Shown: piece after piece, positions 24,542-37,093 of the stretch
Position numbering within the stretch: position 1 is the stretch's first letter
Layout: each line of letters begins with the position of its first letter
From: Diprion similis
Taxonomy: Eukaryota > Arthropoda > Insecta > Hymenoptera > Diprionidae
NCBI RefSeq assembly: GCF_021155765.1
Contig: NC_060116.1
Location: 3,162,001 to 3,226,000 of the forward strand
Direction of reading: 5' to 3'
DNA: 64,000 bases
The notes under the pieces: model-generated
Seen by the model: the letters and a program-made list of their open reading frames with translations, nothing else
What the model was told of the DNA's origin: nothing
Database searches by the model: none
Program-made: the position numbers and the translations under genes

Positions 24542-27500
24542 TCATTTTTCGCGGTTGAATTCAATCGATGATGACGTTGGTTTAGTATCCGTAAAAGTTG
24601 CTGGAATTGGAGTCAGAGCACCAGTACGGGACTGGAAGGACGGTAGGTAAGGTACGTTCGTGGGGTGATCTATGTAGTACTGTTGATTGACGCCGGCAGG
24701 TAAGCGGGAATCAGCAATTTTTCCAAAGGGGTGAGCAGGATAATCAGCACCGAAGTAGCCTTGGTAACCCTGGTGATTCTTAGGTTTGCCATAGAAACTA
24801 TTGTATCGATAACTTCCGTCGTGGCTGCCGAAACCTGGGTAGGCGGTATGAACGTTGGGTCCGTACTTGTTTCCGATGGCATTGTTGTAGGCATTGTAGC
24901 CTGTGGTGTACGGAAAAACTGAACCAAAAGCTGAAAAGTGGAAGGTTGTATTAGTTGCGCCACATATGCCAGCGTTGGGGGTAGATTCGAAGGGTAAATT
25001 TGATTTGGTGTTCTTGGCGTTATTGCATCCATTGGTAGCGTTTGCACTTTCAAAAAATTCAATAAACGTGAGTTTGGAATTGAGATTTTGACGTTTTGAG
25101 CATGTCACCGCCTCATCATCAAGTCGTTGGCGAAAGTTTCATAGAATGGCTGGTAGTTGGAAATAAGATACTTAGAATTACCTGCAGGAGATCCGTAGCT
25201 AGTCGCTTTAACTTCGGATGAAACCTTGTCAGCGGTTGATTCCTTGGTACCAAACGGAGTGAAGTTGTAGCCTGGATACGCAGTTGGGTTGTATTTGTTG
25301 TATCCGAATGTGTTAGATCCAGTATTGTAGAAGGGAGCTGCACCAACGGGGTATTGATTGTAGGACTGGCTTGCAACGGCCGGGCGATTGTCAGCAATGG
25401 AAGTAGATTCAGCAGAAGAACCAAATTTGGATTGGCTGGATGTTGCTACGTTGCCAGTAACTGCCTGTGGGCTGGATTCCTTAGAAGGTGCTTTGGCTGG
25501 AGACTCATCGGTTGCGGTTGATGCGGGAGCTTTCTCGCTGTCTGTAAAGTAAGATACACGAGTTTCTTACGTTTATATTGAACAGAAATGCAGGCGCATT
25601 GGTACAACCGCTTTTTCAACGTCATTAGGTTACTAATGGAGAATCGTGCTTGGTGGAAGATCTGAAGGCAGAAAGAAGCTATTCAAAATTACCTGAAACG
25701 AATTCGCTGCCTACTGGTTTGGCTACTGTAGCAGGCGCATCAGCGGACTTGACTGGTCCCTGGGCACCGAATGGAGTGAAGCTGTAGCCTGGATACGCAG
25801 TTGGGTTGTATTTGTTGTATCCGAATGTGTTAGATCCAGTATTGTAGAAGGGAGCTGCACCAACGGGGTATTGATTGTAGGACTGGCTTGCAACGGCCGG
25901 GCGATTGTCAGCAATGGAAGTAGATTCAGCAGAAGAACCAAATTTGGATTGGCTGGATGTTGCTACGTTGCCAGTAACTGCCTGTGGGCTGGATTCCTTA
26001 GAAGGTGCTTTGGCTGGAGACTCATCGTTTGCGGTTGATGCGGGAGCTTTCTCGCTGTCTGTAAAGTAAGATACACGAGTTTCTTACGTTTATATTAAAC
26101 AGAAATGCAGGCGCATTGGTACAACCGCTTCTTCAACGTCATGAGGTTACTGATGGAAAATGGTGCTTGGTGGAAGATCTGAAGGCAGAAAAAAGCTATT
26201 CAAAATTACCTGAAACGAATTCGCTGCCTACTGGTTTGGCTACTGTAGCAGGCGCATCAGCGGACTTGACTGGTCCCTGGGCACCGAATGGAGTGAAGCT
26301 GTAGCCTGGATACGCAGTTGGGTTGTATTTGTTGTATCCGAATGTGTTAGATCCAGTATTGTAGAAGGGAGCTGCACCAACGGGGTATTGATTGTAGGAC
26401 TGGCTTGCAACGGCCGGGCGATTGTCAGCAATGGAAGTAGATTCAGCAGAAGAACCAAATTTGGATTGGCTGGATGTTGCTACGTTGCCAGTAACTGCCT
26501 GTGGGCTGGATTCCTTAGAAGGTGCTTTGGCTGGAGACTCATCGTTTGCGGTTGATGCGGGAGCTTTCTCGCTGTCTGTAAAGTAAGATACACGAGTTTC
26601 TTACGTTTATATTGAACAGAAATGCAGGCGCATTGGTACAACCGCTTTTTCAACGTCATTAGGTTACTAATGGAGAATCGTGCTTGGTGGAAGATCTGAA
26701 GGCAGAAAGAAGCTATTCAAAATTACCTGAAACGAATTCGCTGCCTACTGGTTTGGCTACTGTAGCAGGCGCATCAGCGGACTTGACTGGTCCCTGGGCA
26801 CCGAATGGAGTGAAGCTGTAGCCTGGATACGCAGTTGGGTTGTATTTGTTGTATCCGAATGTGTTAGATCCAGTATTGTAGAAGGGAGCTGCACCAACGG
26901 GGTATTGATTGTAGGACTGGCTTGCAACGGCCGGGCGATTGTCAGCAATGGAAGTAGATTCAGCAGAAGAACCAAATTTGGATTGGCTGGATGTTGCTAC
27001 GTTGCCAGTAACTGCCTGTGGGCTGGATTCCTTAGAAGGTGCTTTGGCTGGAGACTCATCGTTTGCGGTTGATGCGGGAGCTTTCTCGCTGTCTGTAAAG
27101 TAAGATACACGAGTTTCTTACGTTTATATTAAACAGAAATGCAGGCGCATTGGTACAACCGCTTCTTCAACGTCATGAGGTTACTGATGGAAAATGGTGC
27201 TTGGTGGAAGATCTGAAGGCAGAAAAAAGCTATTCAAAATTACCTGAAACGAATTCGCTGCCTACTGGTTTGGCTACTGTAGCAGGCGCATCAGCGGACT
27301 TGACTGGTCCCTGGGCACCGAATGGAGTGAAGCTGTAGCCTGGATACGCAGTTGGGTTGTATTTGTTGTATCCGAATGTGTTAGATCCAGTATTGTAGAA
27401 GGGAGCTGCACCAACGGGGTATTGATTGTAGGACTGGCTTGCAACGGCCGGGCGATTGTCAGCAATGGAAGTAGATTCAGCAGAAGAACCAAATTTGGAT

Positions 27501-30500
27501 TGGCTGGATGTTGCTACGTTGCCAGTAACTGCCTGTGGGCTGGATTCCTTAGAAGGTGCTTTGGCTGGAGACTCATCGTTTGCGGTTGATGCGGGAGCTT
27601 TCTCGCTGTCTGTAAAGTAAGATACACGAGTTTCTTACGTTTATATTGAACAGAAATGCAGGCGCATTGGTACAACCGCTTTTTCAACGTCATTAGGTTA
27701 CTAATGGAGAATCGTGCTTGGTGGAAGATCTGAAGGCAGAAAGAAGCTATTCAAAATTACCTGAAACGAATTCGCTGCCTACTGGTTTGGCTACTGTAGC
27801 AGGCGCATCAGCGGACTTGACTGGTCCCTGGGCACCGAATGGAGTGAAGCTGTAGCCTGGATACGCAGTTGGGTTGTATTTGTTGTATCCGAATGTGTTA
27901 GATCCAGTATTGTAGAAGGGAGCTGCACCAACGGGGTATTGATTGTAGGACTGGCTTGCAACGGCCGGGCGATTGTCAGGAATGAAAGTGGATTCAGCAG
28001 AAGAACCAAATTTGGATTGGGTGGATGCTGCCACATTGCCAGTAGCTGCCTGTGGGCTGGATTCCTTAGAAGGTGCTTTGGCTGGAGACTCATCGGTTGC
28101 GGTTGATGCGGGAGCTTTCTCGCTGTCTGTAAAGTAAGATACACTAGTTTCTTACGTTCATGTTAAATAGAAATACAGGTGCATTGGTACAACCGCTTTC
28201 TCAACGTCATTAGGTTATTGATGAAGAATGGTGCTTGGTGGAAAATCTGAAGGCAGAAAGAAGCTATTCAAAATTACCTGAAACGACTTCGCTGCCTACT
28301 GGTTTGGCTACTGTAGCAGGTGCATCAGCGGACTTGACTGGTCCTTGGGCACCGAATTGAGTGGAGCTGTAGCCTGGATACGCAGTTGGGTTGTACTTGT
28401 TGTATCCGAACGTGTTAAATTCACGGTTGTAGCCGGGAGCTGCACCATAGGGGGTTGGATTGTAAAAGGCTGGTCGATAGTTGGAACCGAACGCAGATCC
28501 GTCGGCATTAAATCCGAATTTTGACTGGAAAGGAGATGTAATAACGCCTGTGTTTGGACTACTAGTTTTGGAAGGACCAACAGTGGATGTAGCAGATCCG
28601 AACGAAGAGCCGAATTTTGAATGGAAAGGTGTGGCGACGTTGTTCGTGGCTGTACTGGCTTCATTGGAAGCAACTTTGGCAATGGAATTTTCTTTGGCGG
28701 GTGCGGCTTCTATGGAAACCTCGCCGAAATTACTGGAGGGCGCTGCAGTAGCCACCGGTGATTTCAGTGAAGAGTCGGTATTGGATTGTAAGGAAGCCCC
28801 AACACTGCTTGCGGTCAGACTGGCACCATAGTCTTTAAAAGGAGTGGATTGCACGGCAGCTTTGCTAACTCCACTGGACAGTACGTTAGCAGACGAATCA
28901 CTCGTGACAGGAACGGATTGCACGGCAGCACCACTGTTTGCTACTCCGTCGATCGGGGAGTTGGGGACAAGATCAGATTCTACTGTGAATTTTGCGGTAT
29001 CGCTCGCAGGTACTTGAGCTGGCGAGTTGTCCTTGTTGGGAGTATATGCCTCAGTTGATTTGCTAGTATCAGCGGTTTGTACTCCAGTCGGTGCAGCATT
29101 GTCTTTCACAGGAGCTGTTTCTGCGGCAGGGTTCGCGGCGACTGTAAAATGTAACAATCGTCCATTTGAAGCGTATGTGACGGTAGCTCGAGTCTGCTGA
29201 CCCTTTTCATTTACTTGATAAGGGTACAACGGATTTCACAAAGAGATTTTGATATGAATAGGACATGTTCGAAATTACCTGCAGTAGCTGCATTGCTGGA
29301 GGGCTCGTCTTTGACATTAATCTTCTCAGCTATAGCAATTGGTGTCTTCACTGCATCGGCGCGAAAACTATCGTACGGTCGGAAGCTGGGGTTGTACTTG
29401 ATGTTGCCTAAATTAGTAATTCCTGGAGTATGGGAAGGATCTGCACTAGCGGGAGGTAAGAACGCCTGGCCTGCAAAGGGAGAACGGTAACCAGAGACGG
29501 AGGTAGATGGGACATGTGAGCTAAGCTGGGTTTGGAATGGTGACGCAATGGTGGGCTGGGCACTACTGGCAGGTGCCTTGGTGATCGAGTTTTCCACTAC
29601 AGCGGATTTCACGGTAGTTTTGGCAGTACCTGTAAAATGATACGATCACTTTTGATATTGTAATAGCATGTACACAGGTGCTTCTTATCAGATTTTTTCT
29701 TATGTTTAATTAACTTGCAAAGGTATTCAAGTAAAGACGCTTGAAGTTAAATAGATTACAAAAAATTACCTGTCAAAGTTTCGCTGCTGACGACCTTGGC
29801 CTCTACCTTAGCAGTTTCAGAAGACTTGGTTGATTCCTTGGCACCAAAACCGAAGGATCCAAACCCGCGATTGAAAGCCGGGTCATATCTGTTTTGGCCA
29901 AAATTATTGAAGGTCGGGGTAGGACCGGAGACTGCGCCGAAGGTAGATGGATAATAGGATTGGCCTCCGAAGGGAGAACGGTAGCCAGATCCAAAACCAG
30001 GCTGAACGGGTGAGCTGAGCTTGGTTTGGAAGGGAGACGTAACACCAGCAGTGGCTGCTTCGGAATTACTGCCAGGTGCCTTGGCAGGCGAATCGTCTGC
30101 GACAGCGGATTTTACGGCTGCCGTGGCGGCATCTGTTGTACGACAAAAACGTGTTTTGAACATACTCACAGGTAACTCGGATATAACTTGTTTTTAAATC
30201 CAATTAATTTGCAAGTACATTCGAGCAAAGATGTTTGACATTGCGAACAATTCACATGAAATTACCTGCGGAAGCTTCGCTGCTGACGGACTTGACATCT
30301 ACCTTAGGCGTGTCAGAAGACTTGGTTGATTCCTGGGCACCAAAACCGAAGGATCCAAAGCCGCGATTGAACGCCGGGTCATATCTGTTTTGGCCAAAAT
30401 TATTGAAGGTCGGGGTAGGACCGGAGACTGCGCCAAAGGTAGACGGATAATAGGATTGGCCAAAACCGGAAGGTCCAAACCCGCGATTGAACGCTGGGTC

Positions 30501-33500
30501 ATATCTGTTTTGGCCAAAATTATTGAAGGTCGGGGTAGGACCGGAGACTGCGCCGAAGGTAGACGGATAATAGGATTGGCCTCCGAAGGGAGAACGGTAG
30601 CCAGATCCAAAACCAGGCTGAACGGGTGAGCTGAGCTTGGTTTGGAAGGGAGACGTAACACCAGCAGCGGCTGCTTCGGAATTACTGCCAGGTGCCTTGG
30701 CAGGCGAATTGTCTGCGACAGCGGATTTTACGGCTGCCGTGGCGGCATCTGTTGTACGACAAAAACGTGTTTTGAACATACTCACAGGTAACTCGGATAT
30801 AACTTGTTTTTAAATCCAATTAATTTGCAAGTACATTCGAGCAAAGATGTTTGACATTGCGAACAATTCACATGAAATTACCTGCGGAAGCTTCGCTGCT
30901 GACGGACTTGACATCTACCTTAGGCGTGTCAGAAGACTTGGTTGATTCCTTGGCACCAAAACCGAAGGATCCAAAGCCGCGATTGAACGCCGGGTCATAT
31001 CTGTTTTGGCCAAAATTATTGAAGGTCGGGGTAGGACCGGAGGCTGCGCCAAAGGTAGACGGATAATAGGATTGGCCAAAACCGGAAGATCCAAACCCGC
31101 GATTGAACGCTGGGTCATATCTGTTTTGGCCAAAATTATTGAAGGTCGGGGTAGGACCGGAGACTGCGCCGAAGGTAGACGGATAATAGGATTGGCCTCC
31201 GAAGGGAGAACGGTAGCCAGATCCAAAACCAGGCTGAACGGGTGAGCTGAGCTTGGTTTGGAAGGGAGACGTAACACCAGCAGCGGCTGTTTCGGAATTA
31301 CTGCCAGGTGCCTTGGCAGGCGAATCGTCTGCGACAGCGGATTTTACGGCTGCCGTGGCGGCATCTGTTATATGACAAAAACGTGTTTTGAACATACTCA
31401 CAGGTACCTCGGGTATGACTTGTTTTTAAATCCAATTCATTTGCAAACACATTCGAGCAAAGACGCTTGACGTTGCGTACAATTCACATGAACTTACCTG
31501 CAGAAGCTTCGCTGCTGACGGACTTGACATCTACCTTAGGTGTGTCAGAAGACTTGGTTGATTCCTTGGCACCAAAACCGAAGGATCCAAAGCCGCGATT
31601 GAACGCCGGGTCATATCTGTTTTGGCCAGAAGTATAACCGGGGAGTGCACCGAAGCCAGATGAATAGTAGGACTGGCCGGCAAGAGGAGAGCGGTATAAG
31701 CCATTGTCAAAGCCAGGTCCGTTAAGAGTGCCAAAATTAGATTGAAATGGGGTTGGGGTGGCACCGAACGTAGAGCGACCTTGATCAAATAATGGCTTGA
31801 AAGATGATTTGCCTCCAATAGTAGCAGCATCGACGGCAGTCTGATAAGCATCTGTTGGGCGAGAAAATACGAGTACGTCTATATTGAGAGTTTTCAAGTG
31901 TTAAGTTTCAGCGTTTTATATTCATATTCCTCTGTTTAATTGTTAGTTGGAATTGATTTGCGTGATATTACCTGCAGGAGCTTTCAAGCTTTCGGATTCA
32001 GATCCTACTTTGATTTCATCGCCAGACTTGACTGCTTTTTCAGCAGTGCTATAAACAGATTTTTCCTCGGCTGAGATGTCCAAGCTTTTGGCAGTCTTAG
32101 ATTTCACTTGATCTTTTTTTGTCGTTTCGGCTATCTTCTGGTCACTCTCGTCAGCTGCTACCTCAGCAGGTTCAGTATCGACAACTGAGGATGTAAATTC
32201 TACGTCGCTCTCCTCAGCAGGCTTGGCCGTTTCTTGTACAGCCTCGACAGCCGCTACTTCAGCAGGTTCAGCAGTAATCTCTACGGATTTCAATTCTACT
32301 TTACTTTCCTCAGTAGGCTTGACGATCCCCTGGACAACCTCAACAGCTTGTCCTTGTTCTAGTGTGCTGGTTGATGGAATACCCTCAGATTTGACAGCAA
32401 TACTTGACTCGTCCTTGGGCAAAGCGATGTTACTCCCTTCGATGGGTACGACCTGTTCATGTACCTGAACAAACCACAGACGGTCATTATTAGACCGATT
32501 CAAACGCAACCACGTAAATATGAGAACAAAAAAAAAAAAAAAAAAACAATTTCAAATGAGTTGTCAATCTGATCTTTTCCAGAATCAAGAGAGAGTGCTA
32601 AGTACAGTGCAACTATCACCTGCTGAGTAAGAAATGAATGTTTGTTTTTGTCACAGTGATGGTCAGTGAAAGATCACTAATAGAATTACTTAATAGTTGA
32701 TCGAAATCGGGTTCTTTATGTATCAGTATCTCCAAATTGACGATAACAAAAGAAAGGGGATTCATCAAAAAGTACCTCGGAAGCGACTTTTTCGGGGACG
32801 CTCAAAATTTTCTGGGAACTTTCGATGTCATCCGATGTGCCCAACGTGGAAGTTGACTGATCGTAGGCGGTTTCCAAGTTAGGTGGAGGAGCGGAACGTT
32901 CATTACCGTGAAGCACGTCCGTGTTGGACCATTCTGAGGGGGCGGCGAAAGCCGCGGCCAGAAGGCAAAACTGGAAAGAAAAACAAGAGTAAGATTAAAA
33001 ATGGGCTGAATTATGGATCGAATGGTTATCTTATACTATACTCCAGGCTGTCGGTCAGTGCCTTAAGAATACTGGATTTCATGTTGAGGTAATCATAAAT
33101 ATAAGATGTAAATATAGTTTTTGTCAACGTTGAATTGGACAAGGTGTGAGGAGAAGTTAAGTAGCGACCGGTTAGTGGTTTAAACCGGCTGTAATAGTCC
33201 CTTTTTCATATGTTGTTATTGTGTTATACTTCAATCATTACTGAAAGTAATTTTGGTATTATGACATTCTGGAAATAGCATCGCCTCGTTAAAATACTGT
33301 AGTCATAATTACTACCGCTTAATAATGATAGAGGTTGTAACTGATTAGTAAAAAATAAGGTAACTGCAATAAAATCAATACAAAAGACTAAATGATTTGT
33401 AAGATCGTAAAATTCTTTATGTTGATTGCGTTGAATTATCGATCAATTAAATCCAATATATTTGATATCCCCACTCAAGAGGTCTCAAGAGAGAAGGAAG

Positions 33501-33563
33501 AACTTATTTATCCACAACGAAAAAAAATTGTTTAGAAATCCTCACCGCTAAAAATAGCTTCAT
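24542..33563 (-). CDS. Giant secreted Gly/Ser/Ala/Phe/Tyr-rich modular repeat protein, 2060 aa, 16 exons
   Basis: Exons (minus strand): 33563-33546, 32970-32776, 32464-31972, 31851-31498, 31364-30882, 30748-30266, 30132-29770, 29629-29279, 29141-28278, 28126-27761, 27609-27244, 27092-26727, 26575-26210, 26058-25693, 25541-25182, 24930-24542. All phases agree; total 2061 codons. It starts with a signal peptide (MKLFLAFCLLAAAFAA). Exon 3 is acidic and Glu/Val/Lys-rich (EPAEVAA repeats). Exons 4-15 are phase 1-1 modules: a charged Ala/Ser/Lys start, an SPFQ.K or QSKFGSS piece, then Tyr/Phe/Gly motifs such as GYRSPFGGQSYYPSTFG and NRYDPAFNRGFGSFGFG, or YNKYNPTAYPGY, and an Ala/Ser-Gly border. Exons 10-14 are near-identical. 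The last exon is Tyr/Gly/Asn-rich. No catalytic domain is seen. It is likely an extracellular structural protein; function is not recognised. The copy number of exons 10-15 may vary between individuals or be affected by assembly. Confidence 0.85.
25182..28126 (-). repeat. Six tandem 517-bp exon-intron units (exons 10-15)
   Basis: Exon starts fall at 28126, 27609, 27092, 26575, 26058 and 25541, exactly 517 bases apart. Each full unit is a 366-bp exon plus a 151-bp intron. The four inner exons show no difference by eye. Exon 15 (360 bp) shares its first two thirds with the others and then diverges to a KEST-type end like exons 4-7. Introns alternate between two sequence types (see findings). 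Confidence 0.95.
29770..31364 (-). repeat. Three tandem 616-bp units (exons 5-7) with an internal 120-bp repeat in two of them
   Basis: Exon starts at 31364, 30748 and 30132 are 616 bases apart. Exons 5 and 6 are 483 bp and exon 7 is 363 bp. The 120-bp difference is a second in-frame copy of the piece coding QSYYPSTFGA...NRGFG in exons 5 and 6. Introns are also duplicated with few changes. Confidence 0.9.
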
Positions 33564-33618
33564 GTTCAACGACGAATGTGAACAGAAGACTGACCGGTGA
33601 TTTCGGGTGATTTCGACC

Positions 33619-33626
33619 TTTTATAC
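33619..33626 (-). promoter_or_regulatory. TATA box of the 2060-aa gene
   Basis: GTATAAAA on the minus strand, 56 bases upstream of the start codon. It lies in a block closely matching the 767-aa gene promoter on both sides of the TATA box. Confidence 0.75.
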
Positions 33627-35934
33627 GGTGGAAGGATCCTCCCAATGATTCCGCGATCCAATCAAATTTAGGGAACTAGAATTTTTCATTTTGTGCCATT
33701 GGTCATTTTGAAGGTGATTTACATAGTATAAGAAATTTGCTAAACTCATCGACGATAGTTAACCGTTTGAGGCGATTGTAAATTGAAAGCCTATGATTTT
33801 TCTTGTCTAGCGTGTTCGTGGAACATTTGATGTCTGCGTCGTGACGTAGGCAATGCCTGCATACATAGAGTGCCAAGACAAAGATCGAGAAGAATATTAT
33901 GAAATTTTGAGTTTATTATCAGTGACCAGGGATTTGAATTAAATTGTCAGAATTATTGACCATCGTGAAAGAGTATACAAGTTAACAAAGTTCCAAAAGT
34001 CTTCAGGTGAAAAGATGTCAGTCACAACAAAGAGAATGTCCGAATTTTTTTTTATTCCACCGATACTATACCTCGCGGGTAGAATAGAAGGAAAGTAATC
34101 AATTTATAGGATACCCAAAGAAAGCTTCCCTGCATTTAGTGGTGAACGAGATACGCCTCATAAGATGGAAATTATTTTGTACCTAGTGACCAATTGTCCT
34201 TTCGGAGTTGTCAGATGTTGAAAATTTAAGCCAACATGTTTCTCACAATGTATAAAAGGTAGCGTCACAGCATCACCTTGAATTATCAGTTACCTCCATT
34301 GTTAATAACACAGAATCTTTTTTTCATTCTGAAAAATCTATATGGAATCGATACGTGCGCCTGACCATGTCTAAATCTTATTTTCCCCGTGGTTCGTTAT
34401 ATTGATTATGATCTAATTTTCGACAACAATTTTTTGTTATAACTCATTGAAAATTCCTAATATGAAAATTATGGTTGTCTGAAATAAATTTTTCAGCTGT
34501 ATAGTCTATGGATATTTACGAACTCTAATTATGGTTGTATCTTCACCCAATTACATCTTCTTTTTTTTTCCAAGTCCGAAGTTTTGTTTCACAATTTCCA
34601 AGGCTTAATATTAGAAAAACTAACTTCACGATCAGAATTATGACTTTGTAAAGTTATTGGCTGTGAAGAGTTTTCTCCGATAGTGATCAGTTGAAGCAAT
34701 GGGCTTAGCCAGCAGGGTGTGCCTGCCAAATCCCGCTAAAAATATAAGTTCGATTCCGGTGAATGTTTAATCACGTTTTTGTGGTTATGATTGATATGAT
34801 CCTTCGCCAATTCGTGTTTAGAATACAAAAAATCGGATGCATAAAAATGATACATTTTTTGGTAATTTCAAATGAATGAACTGAGTACATACGCGCAGAA
34901 CCGGAACGTGGTAAATAGTTTCAACACCGAGCAAGTATTAGTAACTTAAGTATAGCGAAAGAGAGAACTTTATGCAAAATACTTCGACGTATGCAAACTT
35001 TCAGTAAATCTGGTGCAAAGATATTCTAATGTATTCTATAGAAAAAATGTTACTCTCCGTACCTTCCTAGACGTAGATGTATAAATAAAAATACGTTTAA
35101 TCTAGTGAAATATCGGCAAGAACCTTGTTTTTTTTTTGTTATGCGATCATTAACACGAATGTAATTATGCAGGGATGGATAGAAATCAAATAAATAAAAT
35201 TCAATCTCCTGAGCCTAGCATACATAAAAAGACAATAAAAAATACGAAAAATCATTCTATGCTAGTCTATGTGTGTGTGTGTGTGTGAAGGATGAAAGAA
35301 TCGAAGTGAGGTCATTGCCATTTCTTTTGCACGAATATTTAGAGACACTTACAATACAGGTGGTAAAAAAGTTAAATAAAAATAAATTAACCCCATGAAC
35401 TTGCACGCAAGAAAAGAATAAAAAACTTAACTATTGTAATTAGCCCGGAGGTACATGCGCAATGACAGCCAAACGCCGTTATCGATTATCGTTGCGCTAC
35501 TGCCTAAGTAAATTTGAAGCAATTCTTATGTGGATAAAAATTGACTCAAAGAATAGCTTTGGTTGTATGGTAAAATCCTTAATGTTATTTTTCCCAAATT
35601 AACATATACCCGGCCAATTATATGGTATTGAGAGAAGATATTTTTTCGTTGAATCGGCATCGCGTCCTTGACTCTGGCAGAGGACATATTACATAATTTT
35701 CGTGTTAGACGGGATGGCCAGCCATGCTAAGCCATGCATAGCAAATGGCGGTCTAAGCCCATATCCGCAAGTTGAATTTGAGCAGGGGAGATAACTGGTT
35801 AGTTTTCTAGATCCTTCTACAAGTTCTGATGGCAGTCACCGTAAACTTGCCAACCGTAGAAATATAACCAATTAACGAGTTTGTATTCACGGGTTAATCT
35901 GGTCTCCTCCTAAATTACGCAGGCACATATATAC
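33627..35934. other. Intergenic DNA, no gene supported
   Basis: AT-rich sequence with a short TG microsatellite around 35271-35287. No credible coding exon was found. Confidence 0.5.
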
Positions 35935-37093
35935 ATATGGGGCATTCCACGTAAAATTGACCTGGGTCTCAAGTTTGATCTATCCGATTTGGTTCACGAT
36001 TTGTTATATTATTTTTTTGATTCTGGAAAGGACTGATTTTTTCAAAAAAAGTTGCTGAATCCATTGAAATTAGCTACAATTTTTTAAAACGATCATATTG
36101 ATCGACACAATTTAAAAATCTGATAAAATTCTCAAAAATCCATTGTCACATATACAAATGTTCGAGGAACAGCTTACAGTAGACTAAATCTTCCGTCTAA
36201 TTTTTTTACGTTTACTTTGGAGAAAGCTCAGTGCTCAATAATTTTTATATCTAACAGATGATGTTTTAGAATTATTTCAGATTTTTTAATTTTTTCGACC
36301 AATGTGGTAGGTTTTGAAAATTGTAACTAATTTCGATGGATTTTTAAAATTGAGGAAAAAAAAAAAATTCTTTCACGAGTCAAAAGAATCATATAAAAAA
36401 CCGCGAGCCAAATCGGAGAGGTTAAGTTTCAGACCCAAGTCGATTTGAAGTGGAATGCCCCACGTCGAAGTAACAGTCCATGTACCTCATCCCCTTGGAT
36501 TTCAATTATTTTTTAGCATGATGTTCTTACCGACCCAAAAGGGTTTCGGAAATGGTTTACCGATTTTTTTAGCTACCGATGAAATTTGAAAAGAACATGA
36601 ATCCCAATTCCGAAAACGCCGTTTTTAAAAAACTGACAAAATTCACGCAAATTCTATGATTTCAAATGTAATTTTTAAGCACCACACGATAATGGGATCT
36701 CAGTATTTACTATTTTTCCATAAGTTTTTAGTTTTTCCATGCCGGAATTGGAGTTTTTTTCTTGTTTTTTCTATTCACGATTCTGAATGGATCTAAAACT
36801 AGTAAAAATAAAAGGTTACGAAAAAAATAGTCAATATTGAGATCCAATTATAGAGTGGTGCTCAAAAATCACATTTTGAATCACAGAATCAGTGTGAAAT
36901 CTTTCACATTTTTAAAAATGGCGTTTTCAGAATTGGTTTAACAATTTTATTTTTCAATTTCACGAGCGCTAAAGAAAATCTAAAAAAAATTCCTAGACCT
37001 TTTTGGGTCTGTAAGAATATCGTACTAAAAAATTATCAAAATCGAAGTGGGTGGAATAGATGGGCTGCTAATTTGACGTGGAATGCCCCATAT
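35935..37093. mobile_element. Composite foldback element sharing a GGGGCATTCCAC tip
   Basis: The tip tggggcattccac occurs at 35938-35950 and in reverse orientation at 36450-36463 and again at 37079-37091. The segment 35935-36463 folds on itself: left arm with CGATTTGGTTC-type sequence, right arm with its reverse at about 36405-36463. The segment 36500-37050 also folds on itself: accgacccaaaagg near 36531 against cctttttgggtctg near 36999. This suggests two related non-autonomous elements side by side or one nested in the other. No transposase frame is present. Confidence 0.7.

Noticed and set aside
24670-25108. Upstream extension of the last exon of the 2060-aa gene (frame starting near 25108)
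   Set aside because: A strong acceptor (ccttccacttttcag) at 24931 joins in phase 1 to the AFGSVFPY frame. The upstream part would need a weak acceptor and a shifted phase, so it is intron.
25119-28144. Repeated minus-strand frames beginning MVLLLNLLPLLTIARP that look like signal peptides
   Set aside because: They are out-of-frame shadows of the repeated exons 10-15. The chosen frame keeps splice phase over all 16 exons and matches the composition of the rest of the protein.
24542-33563. Nucleoporin-like identity suggested by many FG dipeptides in the repeat genes
   Set aside because: Both proteins begin with clear signal peptides and lack nucleoporin domains. The FG dipeptides are part of GFGSFGFG and SSFGSS structural repeats, so a match would be compositional.
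34690-34770. tRNA or tRNA-derived SINE suggested by a GTTCGATTCC box
   Set aside because: The upstream A-box does not fit, and I could not pair an acceptor stem or anticodon arm.
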